Assembly: GCA_020639095.1 (NCBI GenBank) | Contig: JACKHH010000022.1 | Coordinates: 1 to 61,151, forward strand | Source: Phycisphaerales bacterium | GTDB lineage: Bacteria; Planctomycetota; Phycisphaerae; UBA1845 | Reading direction: 5' to 3' | DNA: 61,151 bases | Part shown: positions 16,975 through 27,041 of the stretch, piece after piece | How positions within the stretch are numbered: the first letter of the stretch is position 1 | Layout of the letters: each line of letters begins with the position of its first letter | Notes under the pieces: model-generated | Databases searched by the model: none | Told to the model about the DNA's origin: nothing | The model's input: only the letters and a program-made list of their open reading frames with translations | Made by a program: the position numbers and the translations under genes

Positions 16975-19900
16975 TTAGGGCACGCCGCAAGCGACCGGCG
17001 TTGCGGTATCGCAGATGCACGGACCGGTATTGGTTCCGAAGTTCGCGCCACTGACGATCACACCGATGTCACCGGCATTGATCGGACCACCGCTGCCATC
17101 CGTATCAGCACGATCACAGGCGGGCGGGTCCTGGCCGAAGTTCACCGCGCTGGCGACGATACCAATATCACCCGCGTTTGTGCTCCCGTCACAATTGACG
17201 TCCGAAGCAACGCACCGCGGCAGCAATTCCTCAACCCAGATCGTCAAGGCATCAATGTCATCCTTTGGCTGCTCGCCAGCCACGATCACCGGGAAGCTGC
17301 TTCCGGTCAGGAATGAACCGTAGATCTGCTTCGGATCCAGACCGCCCGACTCATCGATCGGCAGCGGCGTCAGCGGATCATCCTCGTCCACGCTGAACAG
17401 CACGGCGAACGCAGGACCTGCCGCTCCCGAGACGGGCAGCCAAGTGAACTCGAACGCGTCGATGTCGGTCGACTCCGGCAACCCCAGATGGATAGCCTCA
17501 TCGATCACCTTCACGATCAAACCACCGCTGGCCAGGTAGATGTCGCCCGGATCCAGACCGAAGTGCGCCTCGTGGTCCGCACTGTAATACCAGTACGGGC
17601 AATCCGACGCGGAACGCACGGCATCGAGCGAATCGACATCGTCGTCATCCTTCTCCGACGTATCGGGATTCGGACCCATGTCACTGTGGACACCGCGTTC
17701 GAACGTCAACTTCCAATCCAATGCCGTCGAGAACGGCAGCGGAAGCGCGACGGTCAATGACTTGCCAATAACCTCGTCGTACAGCTTCGACTTGCCATAC
17801 GTGCGACCCGCGGGCGACAACGACGTCACCGGAACGTTACCCGAAGGCCAACCCGGAGCACGGTCGTCATCGTACGAGTACAGCAGGTAATCCGGCGGGA
17901 ACACACATGCCGAATTTGGCGCGATTGCGCCCTGCGGTATCGGCTGGTCCAACGCGACGTCGGGCAACACGAACTGCTGGATGTTGAAGTCCGTCTGATC
18001 GTGCCCATCCAGGTCGAAGTACTGTGCGTACCCGTCATTGGGATCGATACCGCTGCCGACCGGAACCGCAGTCGCGGGTGGCGACGCACAGTCCGGAGCG
18101 CTCGGTGCCGGGTCGAACCCGAAGATGAACGCATCATCCTTGAAACCATCACGGCCGCAGGGCTGACCAGGTGCGCGGTACGGGGCGCTCTGCCACATGT
18201 ACACGTCACCAGGATCGGCGCCTTCGTCACCATCGGCATTGGGATCACTCAACTCGGTATCACTGCCGATGTCGATCGACCACTCGATCGTGACCGGAAT
18301 GGGCTGACCACCGTCACCGCAATCGCAGGTCACGATGACACCCGGCGGAACGTCTAGCGAGAAGATGTCGTTCTTACCGGTCGACTTCGGTCCCGTGCCA
18401 TCGTCGAGGAAGATCTCGCAAGGCCTGTCCGGATCGGGGCACGGACCAGGGCACGAATAGATGTAACCCTGTCCGCCGGGGCCCGGATCGATCTGGACCG
18501 GACCGCACTCTTCCGCGAAGCAATCGCACGCCAACACTTCCGGCGCTCCCGCGGTGCTTCCGCCAACGCTGCTCGGCCAGCACGCCGAAGCCAGCGAGTT
18601 GGTCGAAACACAGTCGGTGAACTGGAAGTTCGCACAGTAGTCCGTCGCGAGCGGGCAGTAGTCCACCGGCTCGTCGCAATCGCACGTCACCTGCGAGTTC
18701 AGAGGAAGCGACGACGCGTTGATGGAAACCGCACCGGTAGACACACCGTTGGCGAACACCACGCACTCGCCGTTGTGACCCGGCGGGCAGGCACCACTGC
18801 ACGAGAACACGTAGTCCTGCGGCGGCGAACCGATGGGATCAACCTGCACCGGACCGCACGACGTAAAGTCCACGCAATCGCACAGCTCAGCGAACGCGCC
18901 GATCTCACCTGCCGGTCCAACCGACGTGATCACGATCAACGGCGTACACTTGTCGTCGGCACCACCATCGAGGCAATCGGTGAACTGGAGATTCGCGCAC
19001 AACTGATCACTCGACAGCGGGCAATACTCCACTGGCGGTGAGCACAGATCGTCCTTACCATCACCGTCGCTGTCGCCCAGACACGCCGAGCCCGGACCTT
19101 GCGGCGTACCGCCCAGGTCGTCGCAGCAGAGACGATCAACATCGACACAGGTGTCGTCGGGCAAGCAGCACGCTTCAACAATACCGGTACACGCGGTGCC
19201 AGCGCCCTGCGGCGTGCCCATCAACTGGATGCACGCGGACGGCGGCATGTTCGCACACGTGCCATCGGGCAGGCAGCAACCTTCGTCCTCTTCCTTCGGG
19301 CAGTCGCACGTCACGACCACACCGGCGGGCACGTTGAACGAATTGATGCTGGTCTGTCCCGTGGGCATCGGGCCGTTGCCGTTATCAAAGTGAATCTGAC
19401 ACGGCAGATTCGGATCGGGGCACGGGCCGGGGCACGAGTAGACAAAACCCACACCCGTCGGATCATCCTCGATATGCACCGGACCACAAACATCGTCGTA
19501 GCAACTGCACGCGAGCACTTCGGGGAAGCCCGATCCGCCACCAATTGCCTTCGGCCAGCACGCCTCCGCCGTAGAACCCGTGGAGACGCAATCGGTCTGC
19601 TGGAAGTTGGCGCAGAAGTCGGTTCCCAGCGGGCAGTAATCGATCGGGTCGTCGCAATCACACGTCACCAATGAACCCACCGGAATCGTTGATGCCGTCA
19701 CATTGACCTGTCCCGTCGACTGACCGTTGATATGTACCAGGCACTCACCGGTCTGACCCGGAGGACACGCACCCAGGCACGAGAAGCGATAGTCGAACGG
19801 CGGGACGCCGATCGGGTCGACGTGTACCGGACCACACGACGTGAAGTCCGCACAGTCGCACGCCTCAGCCACAACACTCGTGCCATTCGGCGAGTTGCCC

Positions 19901-21066
19901 GTCACCATCACGGTCGTCGGCGTACACTCGTCGGTGGCATTGCCGTTCGCACACTGCGTCGACTGGAAGTTTGCACAGAGCTGATCCGCGGACAACGGGC
20001 AGGGCTCGACCGGCGGCGAGCAGAGATCGTCCTTGCCATCGCCGTCGTTATCGCCCAGGCACGCGCTACCGGCACCGTACGACGTACCACCGAGGTCATC
20101 GCAGCACAGCGGATCGAGATCAACACACGTATCATCGGGCAGGCAGCACGCTTCAATCGTACCGCTGCACACTGAACCCGGTCCCTGCGGCGTTCCACCG
20201 ATCGCCAGGCAGTCTGCCGGCGGCGTCTGGAAGCAGCTCAATTGCACGCAGCACGCTTCGTCAACTTGTGTTTCGGGACAGTCGCAGGTCACCGTTACAC
20301 CGGGAGGAACACTGGATGCAAGCACCACCGATGTTCCCAGGGGCATCGGTCCAGACCCGTTGTCAAAGAAGACCTCGCAATTCTGGGCGCCGTTCGTACA
20401 CACGCCGATGCACGAATACTCGTAGTCGATGGGCGGTTGGCCGATTGGGATAACATGAATCGGGCCGCATTCTTCCTGCGTGAAGCATTCGCACGCGTCA
20501 ACGTTCGGTTGCCCTGCCGCGTTTCCGGAGATCGCCTTAGGCCAGCAGGCTTCGACGGTCGGATCGGTCGAAATGCAATCGGTCTGCGCCAGCTGCTGGC
20601 AGAGCGGGCTCGCCAACGGGCAGAAGTCCGTCGTCACCTTCGGACACTCGCAGGTCATCAGCGCATCAGGCGGAAAACTGAACGAACCTCCGAATGACTG
20701 CCCCGTCGAGATGCCGTCCGCGTACAGTTCGCACTGTTCGCCGGGAATCGGGCATTGACCTACGCAGCGGTAGTTCCACTCGCCGGTCAGGCTGTCCTGC
20801 CGGATGTCCATCTCGCCGCATTCCGTGTAGGTGGTACACCCGCACTCAATGATCGCGGGCGGGCCCGTGGGAATGTTGAACGCCTGACGCGGCAGACATT
20901 CCGACGATGGGTCCGAGCTAATGCAATCGGACGTTTGCAGCGACGCGCACAGCGGCGGTGCCGTGTTCGGCATCGGACACACTGGCTGGGCGACGGCGAA
21001 CTGCGCGAACAACATCAGCGCGCAACACGCCGCCAAACTACATGTACACTTCCTTCGAGCTGACAT
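16975..21066 (-). CDS. Very large secreted cysteine-rich modular protein with dockerin-like tail
   Basis: The start at 21066 (MSARRKC) is set by AAGGAGGT eight bases upstream and by a signal peptide ending near VAQP; the product is 1363 residues. Six modules of roughly 110 residues begin CPL...LCxxxQxTxC and end VTCDC, and four shorter CCLPDxTC modules are interspersed. The pattern LGDNDGDGKDDLC occurs twice as a calcium-loop-like element. Then comes a unique domain of about 300 residues (from WSIDIGSDTELSDPNADGDEG), and finally two EF-hand-like units in NAGDIGIVAS / NAGDIGVIVSG style. The dense cysteines imply disulfides outside the cytoplasm. Surface display or adhesion is inferred; no enzyme motif is seen. 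Confidence 0.82.
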   Translation of the reverse strand: MSARRKCTCSLAACCALMLFAQFAVAQPVCPMPNTAPPLCASLQTSDCISSDPSSECLPRQAFNIPTGPPAIIECGCTTYTECGEMDIRQDSLTGEWNYRCVGQCPIPGEQCELYADGISTGQSFGGSFSFPPDALMTCECPKVTTDFCPLASPLCQQLAQTDCISTDPTVEACWPKAISGNAAGQPNVDACECFTQEECGPIHVIPIGQPPIDYEYSCIGVCTNGAQNCEVFFDNGSGPMPLGTSVVLASSVPPGVTVTCDCPETQVDEACCVQLSCFQTPPADCLAIGGTPQGPGSVCSGTIEACCLPDDTCVDLDPLCCDDLGGTSYGAGSACLGDNDGDGKDDLCSPPVEPCPLSADQLCANFQSTQCANGNATDECTPTTVMVTGNSPNGTSVVAEACDCADFTSCGPVHVDPIGVPPFDYRFSCLGACPPGQTGECLVHINGQSTGQVNVTASTIPVGSLVTCDCDDPIDYCPLGTDFCANFQQTDCVSTGSTAEACWPKAIGGGSGFPEVLACSCYDDVCGPVHIEDDPTGVGFVYSCPGPCPDPNLPCQIHFDNGNGPMPTGQTSINSFNVPAGVVVTCDCPKEEDEGCCLPDGTCANMPPSACIQLMGTPQGAGTACTGIVEACCLPDDTCVDVDRLCCDDLGGTPQGPGSACLGDSDGDGKDDLCSPPVEYCPLSSDQLCANLQFTDCLDGGADDKCTPLIVITSVGPAGEIGAFAELCDCVDFTSCGPVQVDPIGSPPQDYVFSCSGACPPGHNGECVVFANGVSTGAVSINASSLPLNSQVTCDCDEPVDYCPLATDYCANFQFTDCVSTNSLASACWPSSVGGSTAGAPEVLACDCFAEECGPVQIDPGPGGQGYIYSCPGPCPDPDRPCEIFLDDGTGPKSTGKNDIFSLDVPPGVIVTCDCGDGGQPIPVTIEWSIDIGSDTELSDPNADGDEGADPGDVYMWQSAPYRAPGQPCGRDGFKDDAFIFGFDPAPSAPDCASPPATAVPVGSGIDPNDGYAQYFDLDGHDQTDFNIQQFVLPDVALDQPIPQGAIAPNSACVFPPDYLLYSYDDDRAPGWPSGNVPVTSLSPAGRTYGKSKLYDEVIGKSLTVALPLPFSTALDWKLTFERGVHSDMGPNPDTSEKDDDDVDSLDAVRSASDCPYWYYSADHEAHFGLDPGDIYLASGGLIVKVIDEAIHLGLPESTDIDAFEFTWLPVSGAAGPAFAVLFSVDEDDPLTPLPIDESGGLDPKQIYGSFLTGSSFPVIVAGEQPKDDIDALTIWVEELLPRCVASDVNCDGSTNAGDIGIVASAVNFGQDPPACDRADTDGSGGPINAGDIGVIVSGANFGTNTGPCICDTATPVACGVP
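18350..20950 (-). repeat. Long internal coding repeats of the cysteine-rich gene
   Basis: The six long and four short cysteine modules lie here. The arrangement long-long-short-short repeats with a period near 1 kb, and the two later copies (about 18.4-19.3 kb and 19.4-20.2 kb) are similar at DNA level, so unequal recombination could change copy number. Confidence 0.7.
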
Positions 21067-21579
21067 GGTCACAGACCTCCTTGGCGATCCCATCGCCAAA
21101 CACAAACTCTCAAACCAGCCCCCACTCGCGAGCGCACCCCGACCCTGGTGACACGAACCGTCGTGCCGCTGTATTGCGGTGCTCTGTCGCCGTGCAGGCA
21201 ACCATTGAAAAACACGATGAGCCATCCCACGCACGCGCTTATTCGCGTTCGTGTTGGCTCGACGCATCATTGAAACTGGGTAATGCATGACTTGTTCGTC
21301 ACTTTCGATGTGTTTGACCGGCGCGTCTCCGCGGCACGCCGAGTATCCCGGCTCCTTCGCCCGTCATAGACAGCGCGTGCCACATCTCTGACAGCCTTAG
21401 AAATCTGGAGAAAATCGCGGAAAATCGCGGCGAAATGCGCCATTCAAGCGCGGCTTGACCCTTAATGGCATGCGTATTTGCCCGGTGATTTGGGCATTTC
21501 GCGCCTCAATCAATCGGTGCATCCGCGAATCTGAATCAGACTTGAGCTAGCGTGTTCTGATGGTGACAATGCAAAGGCT
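21067..21579. other. Divergent intergenic region
   Basis: About 510 bases separate the cysteine-rich gene from the ECF sigma gene. No gene is supported. The only repeat seen is AAAATCGCGG in two tandem copies at 21411-21430. A weak promoter-like pair TTGAGC...GACAAT (21542-21570) lies just before the sigma gene and would leave almost no leader. Confidence 0.55.
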
Positions 21580-22176
21580 ATGGATCGCTTCGACAGCACA
21601 CGCGCGACGCTCCTCCTCCGGCTGCGGGATCGCACCGACAGCCTCAGTTGGCAGGAGTTCCACGAGCGCTACGGGCAACTGCTCTTCCGCTATGCCCGGC
21701 AGCGCGGCGCGTCCGCAGTCGATGCAGAAGATATCGTACAGGAGGTGGAGATTTCGCTGCTCAAAGCCCTCGATGGGTTCGAATATGACGCCGCCAAGGG
21801 GCGTTTTCGGGCGTACCTTCGCGTGGCTGTCATTCGCGCGATGGGTCGCCGTGCGGGCAAGGAGGCGCGCCAGGGCGAGTTGGTCGATCCGCACAATTTC
21901 GATTACATGTCAGCCGTTCGCGACGCGGACTCCGACGATCGCTGGGAGCAGGAATGGCGGGCACATCGCCTGCGCTGGGCACTTCGCGAAGTGGCTGCCA
22001 GCTTTGAACAGGTGACCATCGACGCGTTTCGCATGCACGTCCTGGCGGGCAAGACCGCCGATGAGACCGCGACCGCCCTCGGAATCAGCACCGCCAGCGT
22101 CTACCAGGCGAAATCCCGCGTCCTCAAGCAGGTCAAACAGCGGCTCGACGAACTCGATCCCGACGAAGACGTGTAG
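21580..22176 (+). CDS. ECF-type RNA polymerase sigma factor
   Basis: The 198-residue product has region 2 (FHERYGQLLFRYARQRG, then AEDIVQEV at about 49-56) that binds core polymerase and the -10 element. A C-terminal region 4 helix-turn-helix (ETATALGISTASVYQAKSRV, about 156-178) reads the -35 element. No anti-sigma gene is adjacent. Instead a Ser/Thr kinase starts 207 bases downstream, an arrangement seen repeatedly in Planctomycetota. The kinase may control the sigma factor; this is inferred from order only. The ribosome binding site (AAAGG) is weak. Confidence 0.9.
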   Translation: MDRFDSTRATLLLRLRDRTDSLSWQEFHERYGQLLFRYARQRGASAVDAEDIVQEVEISLLKALDGFEYDAAKGRFRAYLRVAVIRAMGRRAGKEARQGELVDPHNFDYMSAVRDADSDDRWEQEWRAHRLRWALREVAASFEQVTIDAFRMHVLAGKTADETATALGISTASVYQAKSRVLKQVKQRLDELDPDEDV

Positions 22177-22383
22177 CCTGCCACGCTGCCCCAATCGTTC
22201 CATCTTCTTTATCTGGCGTAACTTGGGAAATTCATTGCGAATCTGTGTCAGACTTTCTCGCGCCCCTGTCTAGGTACAATGGGCGTGCCCAGGACAGCCA
22301 CCAGCAAACGGGGTCGTGCGCGCCGCGCGAAGATCAGTACGACTCGCCGCGATCCAGACCAGACCGGTCGGCGAGAGGTGTCG

Positions 22384-25161
22384 ATGGACGCAAACGAATC
22401 CAGTCACGATGAAGAAATGCTCGCGCAGGAGCTGCGTAATGCGTTCGGACTCGGTCCGGACGCGTCCGGCTTCGAGGTCGACCTGAGTCCGCCGTCGGGT
22501 GCGGGGTCGAGCGCGAAGTTTCGCGGTTTTGGTGGCGCGCCGCGCCATCGTCGGGGAACTTGCCTGGGTGACTTCGAAGTCCTCAGCGAGTTGGGCCGCG
22601 GGGGTATGGGAGTCGTTTACCGGGCGCGGCAGCTATCGCTAGGCCGCGAGGTGGCGCTCAAGGTGCTGCCCGACTACGCGCACCGCGGGCCAATGGCCAT
22701 TCAGCGTTTCCGTACGGAAGCACGCGCCGCCGCCCGCTTGCAACACACCAACATTGTCCCGATCTACGCGCAGGGCGAGCACGAGGGAACCTACTTCTAC
22801 GCGATGGAGTTGATCGACGGCTCCAGCCTCGACACCGCGATCCGTTGTCGCACGCGGCTGCTCAGCCCCTCAAATCCCGCGCTGTCGCAGAACATCTCGC
22901 GGTCCGACGTCGCCAGCGGTGATGCCGAAACCACGGTGCTGCCGCCAAGTGCCCAGCCGCGCGTGGTGGTGCCCGACGCTGCCCCCGAGCAGGACGCGCG
23001 CACACTGCACCGCACGCGTCATGACTTCAGCCACCTCGCGCGCTTGCTCTCGGAAGTGGCGGATGGCCTGGAGCACGCGCACGCTGCCGGCGTGATTCAC
23101 CGCGACATCAAACCGCAAAACCTGCTGGTGGGCGTCGATGAGCGTTTGCACATCACCGACTTCGGCCTCGCGCGACTTGCCGATGCGCCGAGCATCACCG
23201 TGAGCGGTGAGGTCATGGGCACGCCTGCGTACCTTTCGCCCGAGCAGGCGCGTGCGGATCAAAAAGCAATTGATCAACGTACTGACGTTTACTCGCTGGG
23301 CGTGACGCTCTATGAGCTGCTCACGCTGCGCCGCCCGTTTCGTGGCGAGACGCGTGAGCAGATTCTCACTGGCATCAAGGAAACTGAACCCACGCCGCCG
23401 CGAACCTTCGATGAGCATATCCCCAAGGACCTGCAAACCATCTGCCTCAAAGCCATGGAGAAGGAGGTCGGACGACGTTACCCGACCGCAGCCGCCCTGG
23501 CGGAGGATTTGCGACGCTTCGCCGACGGACGCCCGATCCTGAGTCGGCCCGCGGGCCCGCTGACCAAGGCGATCAAGTGGGCGCGGCGACACAAAGCCGC
23601 GACCACCGCGATTGTCGCGAGTTTCGTCGTGCTGCTGCTGTCGGCTGGCTTGGCGGCGAGCGTCATCTCCGCGCGACACGCGGAAGCGGACACAGCCGTT
23701 GACAAGGTTTACGCGGAGTTGGTTTTCTACAACTACCGCGCGGACGAAGACCAGCTTGCAACGCTCGACCGCGCCGAAGAAATGGGCGGGGACGAAACGC
23801 GCATCACCATGCTGCGCGCGCTGGCCACGCTGTTCGACAAGCAGGCGGACAACGGGCCGAAAGCGGCGCTCGCGCTGCTCGATGAAGCGATCGACGAAGA
23901 CCCCGACAACGTGGACATTCAGTACCTTCGCGCAATTGCGCTCGAGCGTACGGGGCGGGATACGGAATCACGCGCCGTTATTGCGAACGCCGATACCGCC
24001 GGCGGCGCGACGGCCGGCGGTTGGTTGTTTCGCGGGCTCGCCCTGCAATACGACGATGTCGATGAAGCCATTCTCTCCTACGAAAAAGCGTGCGACCTGC
24101 GATCAGCGGATGGTGACATCTTTCTTCAGGCGATGCTCCTCCTCGCCCGCGGCCGCAACCAGCAAATGTACTTCACGCGCACCGTTGACGATCTCGGCGC
24201 AATCGTTCGTCCGCTCGAACAGATCGTCGACTTCAACCTTTACGGCGCATACCCGCACAACCTGCTGTCAATCGCGCATCGCCTGGCTGCGGAAGTCTAC
24301 ACCGGCAGCGAGGGCGCACGTAATTCCGAAGGACTTGCGGCGGAGCACTACCACGACGCGATCCGCTGGGCGCAGTCAGGCCAGCAAGCGGACCCTACCG
24401 ATCCGCTGCCCTACTTCTCTGAGGGCATGGTGCATCAGAGTCGCGGCGACTTCGCTGCGGCACTTGCGGCATTCAACGCAGCCGAGGCGCCTTCAGCGGG
24501 TAGCGAATCGCGCATGTACGAGTTGCTGCACTACCGATGGCGTTTGCACTACTGGCTCAGCGAGTACGATGCCGCAGCCGCAGACTTCGCCGCATACAAG
24601 AAGCTCGCGACGAAGTTCGACACCGCGAGTGCTTACTATCTTGAGTTTTTTCCAATGCTGATCGCAGCCGAGCGCGGCGATCATGAAGACGCCATCGCAA
24701 GGGCATATGCGATGTCAGCGCCTGACGATGGCAAGTACAACGCGCTGCACGTCGTCTGGACTGTCACGGCACTGCGTGTGCTCGGTGAAGCAGAACTTGC
24801 AGAAACGTATTTGAGTGACACAGCAAGTCACCTGGAATTCATTGCCGGGGAAATCCCCGAGCAGACCTCGGAATGGGTCACCGCGCTTTATCGGATGACG
24901 GCGGGTGAAATCACACTTGAAGAGACGCAGGCGATGGCGCTGCAAACGCCGCAACCCTGGCGACTTACCGGCGAAGCGCAGTTTCACGCGGGCGCAATGG
25001 CGCTGGTGGCCAGCGACCGTGCAACCGCCCGGGAGCGTTTCAAGAACGCGTGGCACGCGTATGACGATCAGTTGCGTTACACCTATTTTGGCGAATTGCT
25101 CGCCCGTCGCATGGCTCAGGATGCCGAATGGCCGTCCTGGATCAAATCAAAGGGGACTTGA
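22384..25161 (+). CDS. Transmembrane Ser/Thr protein kinase with TPR-like C-terminal region
   Basis: This encodes 925 residues from the ATG at 22384; the upstream frame start (22279) is Arg-rich and unlikely. The Hanks-type kinase domain shows the glycine loop LGRGGMGVVY (70-79), Lys93, alpha-C Glu112, HRDIKPQN (239-246), DFG (259-261) and SPE. A roughly 60-residue polar insertion (about 152-212) separates the hinge from the alpha-E region. One membrane helix (406-429) follows, then about 490 residues of helical TPR-like repeats, probably extracytoplasmic. All catalytic residues are present, so activity is expected. It is partnered with the upstream ECF sigma gene by position. Confidence 0.92.
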   Translation: MDANESSHDEEMLAQELRNAFGLGPDASGFEVDLSPPSGAGSSAKFRGFGGAPRHRRGTCLGDFEVLSELGRGGMGVVYRARQLSLGREVALKVLPDYAHRGPMAIQRFRTEARAAARLQHTNIVPIYAQGEHEGTYFYAMELIDGSSLDTAIRCRTRLLSPSNPALSQNISRSDVASGDAETTVLPPSAQPRVVVPDAAPEQDARTLHRTRHDFSHLARLLSEVADGLEHAHAAGVIHRDIKPQNLLVGVDERLHITDFGLARLADAPSITVSGEVMGTPAYLSPEQARADQKAIDQRTDVYSLGVTLYELLTLRRPFRGETREQILTGIKETEPTPPRTFDEHIPKDLQTICLKAMEKEVGRRYPTAAALAEDLRRFADGRPILSRPAGPLTKAIKWARRHKAATTAIVASFVVLLLSAGLAASVISARHAEADTAVDKVYAELVFYNYRADEDQLATLDRAEEMGGDETRITMLRALATLFDKQADNGPKAALALLDEAIDEDPDNVDIQYLRAIALERTGRDTESRAVIANADTAGGATAGGWLFRGLALQYDDVDEAILSYEKACDLRSADGDIFLQAMLLLARGRNQQMYFTRTVDDLGAIVRPLEQIVDFNLYGAYPHNLLSIAHRLAAEVYTGSEGARNSEGLAAEHYHDAIRWAQSGQQADPTDPLPYFSEGMVHQSRGDFAAALAAFNAAEAPSAGSESRMYELLHYRWRLHYWLSEYDAAAADFAAYKKLATKFDTASAYYLEFFPMLIAAERGDHEDAIARAYAMSAPDDGKYNALHVVWTVTALRVLGEAELAETYLSDTASHLEFIAGEIPEQTSEWVTALYRMTAGEITLEETQAMALQTPQPWRLTGEAQFHAGAMALVASDRATARERFKNAWHAYDDQLRYTYFGELLARRMAQDAEWPSWIKSKGT

Positions 25162-25215
25162 TTCCGCCGTCCCGAATCGCATACAAAGGAGACGAGGGTC
25201 GTCAGGGAGATCATC

Positions 25216-26616
25216 ATGATGCCGGGAGCCATACCGAAACTACGCGCCGCCCAGCGGCGCGCAAGCGCTTGCCATGCGCTGATTGTCCTGACGATCGCCG
25301 CGTCCGCGCAGGCTGTACCACCTGTGCAGCCAATCCCAATCCCGTATTATTCATTCGACGCGCAGTCGCCATCGACAATCATGATGCAACCGCCGAGCGA
25401 TACCGTCCCGTCGGACGCGGTATTGCGCAAGGGGCCGGTCAGCGCGCAGCTTCCCCAAATTGTGATTCCCGGTGACAACCTCGGTCTCGGAATACCGGGC
25501 GACGAACTCGACGGCATGTCGTACAACCGCTCAACGGTGCTGCGTACGACGGAATTCGTACTGCTCTTCTCCGTTGGTCGCGACACGACGGGCGACGTGC
25601 CGCAAGACCCCGTGCTCGTCGCGGGCAATCTGCCCTTCAACGTGGCTGACCAAGCGGCACGCGGCCACGCCGATGGCGACGGCTACATCTCGCTGTTTGC
25701 GATCAACACCAACGGTCCCATCGACCTGTTCCTGCGCACGTCCAATCCGGGCAACGTGGAAGCCGTCGCGCACTTCGACGAAGGCGGGCAGGATTATCAA
25801 GCGCAGCCACCGGTGGGTTCCAAGCAACCCAGCACGGCCGATACCGACAACACGAACTCAACGGCGTACGACGACCCCGATCCGGAGCGATCAGCCGACC
25901 GAGCGTCGAACCGGACGGTGGTACACGGCCTGTACTTCACGGTGTCGCGCAATTCGCCGTCGCTCGACGGGTCGCTTCCCGGCACCAGTGGCGCGGACAT
26001 TTTCTTCGATCCGCGGCCCGACCTGCCCGGTTTGCAGCGACAATTCCCGTACGCCACCGCGCAGATGCTCGGGCTCAGCCCGTTCGATGACATCAGCGCA
26101 ATGATCGTCGACGACTTCAATACCAATGGCTGGTACGACCCCGGCGATCGTGTGTATTTTTCGCTGGCGCGATTCTCACCGACGCTGCTCAATCTGGCCT
26201 TCGCCAGTTCCAATGGAGCCGCCGACGTCTACGTTTCCGAGTACGACGCAGCCGGCAGCCCGGTGATCCAGCCGTTCGTGTTCGCGGAACAACTCGGTCT
26301 CGTCGGTCGGCAGGACGATATCGACGCGCTGGAGATCGTCCCTTGCGGGACCCCCTCGTCGCCCTGCGACGCACTGCAATTCGCACGCGATTCCGGCATC
26401 CGTCTCTTCAAGGGTGATTGGACGAATGACGGCGTCATCGGCATCAGCGACGCCCAGGTCGTCCCGTTCTGCATGAGCGGACCGTGGCAGGGACCCGGTT
26501 TTCTACCGCCGCCGATCCCCTGCGGCGACATCTTCGACTTCAATGGCGACTCTGATGTTGACCTCGAAGACTTCGCCGCCCTCACGCAGGTCTTCGGCAC
26601 CGCGCCAGGCGACTAG
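25216..26616 (+). CDS. Secreted protein with dockerin-like C-terminus
   Basis: The 466-residue product has an N-terminal signal peptide (ALIVLTIAASAQA). AGGGAG lies six bases before the first ATG and nine before the second (25219), so either start is possible. The middle is rich in Asp, Pro and Ser and holds no recognised enzyme motif. The end contains two EF-hand-like units, DWTNDGVIGISDAQVV and DFNGDSDVDLEDFAAL, split by a Pro/Gly linker. It follows the kinase gene by 54 bases on the same strand and could share a transcript. A related layout is seen in the gene at 7156. Confidence 0.78.
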   Translation: MMPGAIPKLRAAQRRASACHALIVLTIAASAQAVPPVQPIPIPYYSFDAQSPSTIMMQPPSDTVPSDAVLRKGPVSAQLPQIVIPGDNLGLGIPGDELDGMSYNRSTVLRTTEFVLLFSVGRDTTGDVPQDPVLVAGNLPFNVADQAARGHADGDGYISLFAINTNGPIDLFLRTSNPGNVEAVAHFDEGGQDYQAQPPVGSKQPSTADTDNTNSTAYDDPDPERSADRASNRTVVHGLYFTVSRNSPSLDGSLPGTSGADIFFDPRPDLPGLQRQFPYATAQMLGLSPFDDISAMIVDDFNTNGWYDPGDRVYFSLARFSPTLLNLAFASSNGAADVYVSEYDAAGSPVIQPFVFAEQLGLVGRQDDIDALEIVPCGTPSSPCDALQFARDSGIRLFKGDWTNDGVIGISDAQVVPFCMSGPWQGPGFLPPPIPCGDIFDFNGDSDVDLEDFAALTQVFGTAPGD

Positions 26617-27041
26617 CCGCTCGTCGATCGGGATGATTCGTTGTTCCGTTCGCTGACGCACAGGCTCAAAATAAAGTGAGAGTGCAAGCGGTCGCCCATT
26701 CGTGCGGCCTCCTTCGGAATCGAGCGCAGGAAGAAGAATCGTCAAAATCGGAGTTTCTCCTACTCAAATTCGCTTTGTTTTTGGCCTATCGAATCCGGTA
26801 TGATGGGCTGGTCCGAGGGGCTCACAGGCAAGCAGCAGAATTGCCGGGGGCGGTGGGCCCAATCCGCCGGGCTTTTTCGGGCCGTGGCCCGCGGTCGTAT
26901 GCGGATAGGGACAAGGATTGCGCCGGTTGGGGCACGCGCGGGTTGGGTCGCGCAACGCGTGAGCGTAATCGCTGACTGACGTCTTATTGGTCCAGGGGTG
27001 TGCGTCCACCATGACCGCCGGGGGCGGGGGGAACGAACGCA
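26617..27041 (+). promoter_or_regulatory. GC-rich leader region with promoter-like boxes and hairpins
   Basis: No gene is supported in these 425 bases. TTGTTT (26775-26780), an 18-base spacer and TATGAT (26799-26804) form a plausible promoter. It would give a leader of about 230 bases before the ATG at 27042. The leader contains several hairpins: GGCAA/TTGCC, GGCGG/CCGCC followed by GGGCTTTTT, and GGGCC/GGCCC. The second resembles an intrinsic terminator, so attenuation or a small RNA is possible. No known riboswitch core was recognised. Confidence 0.4.
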
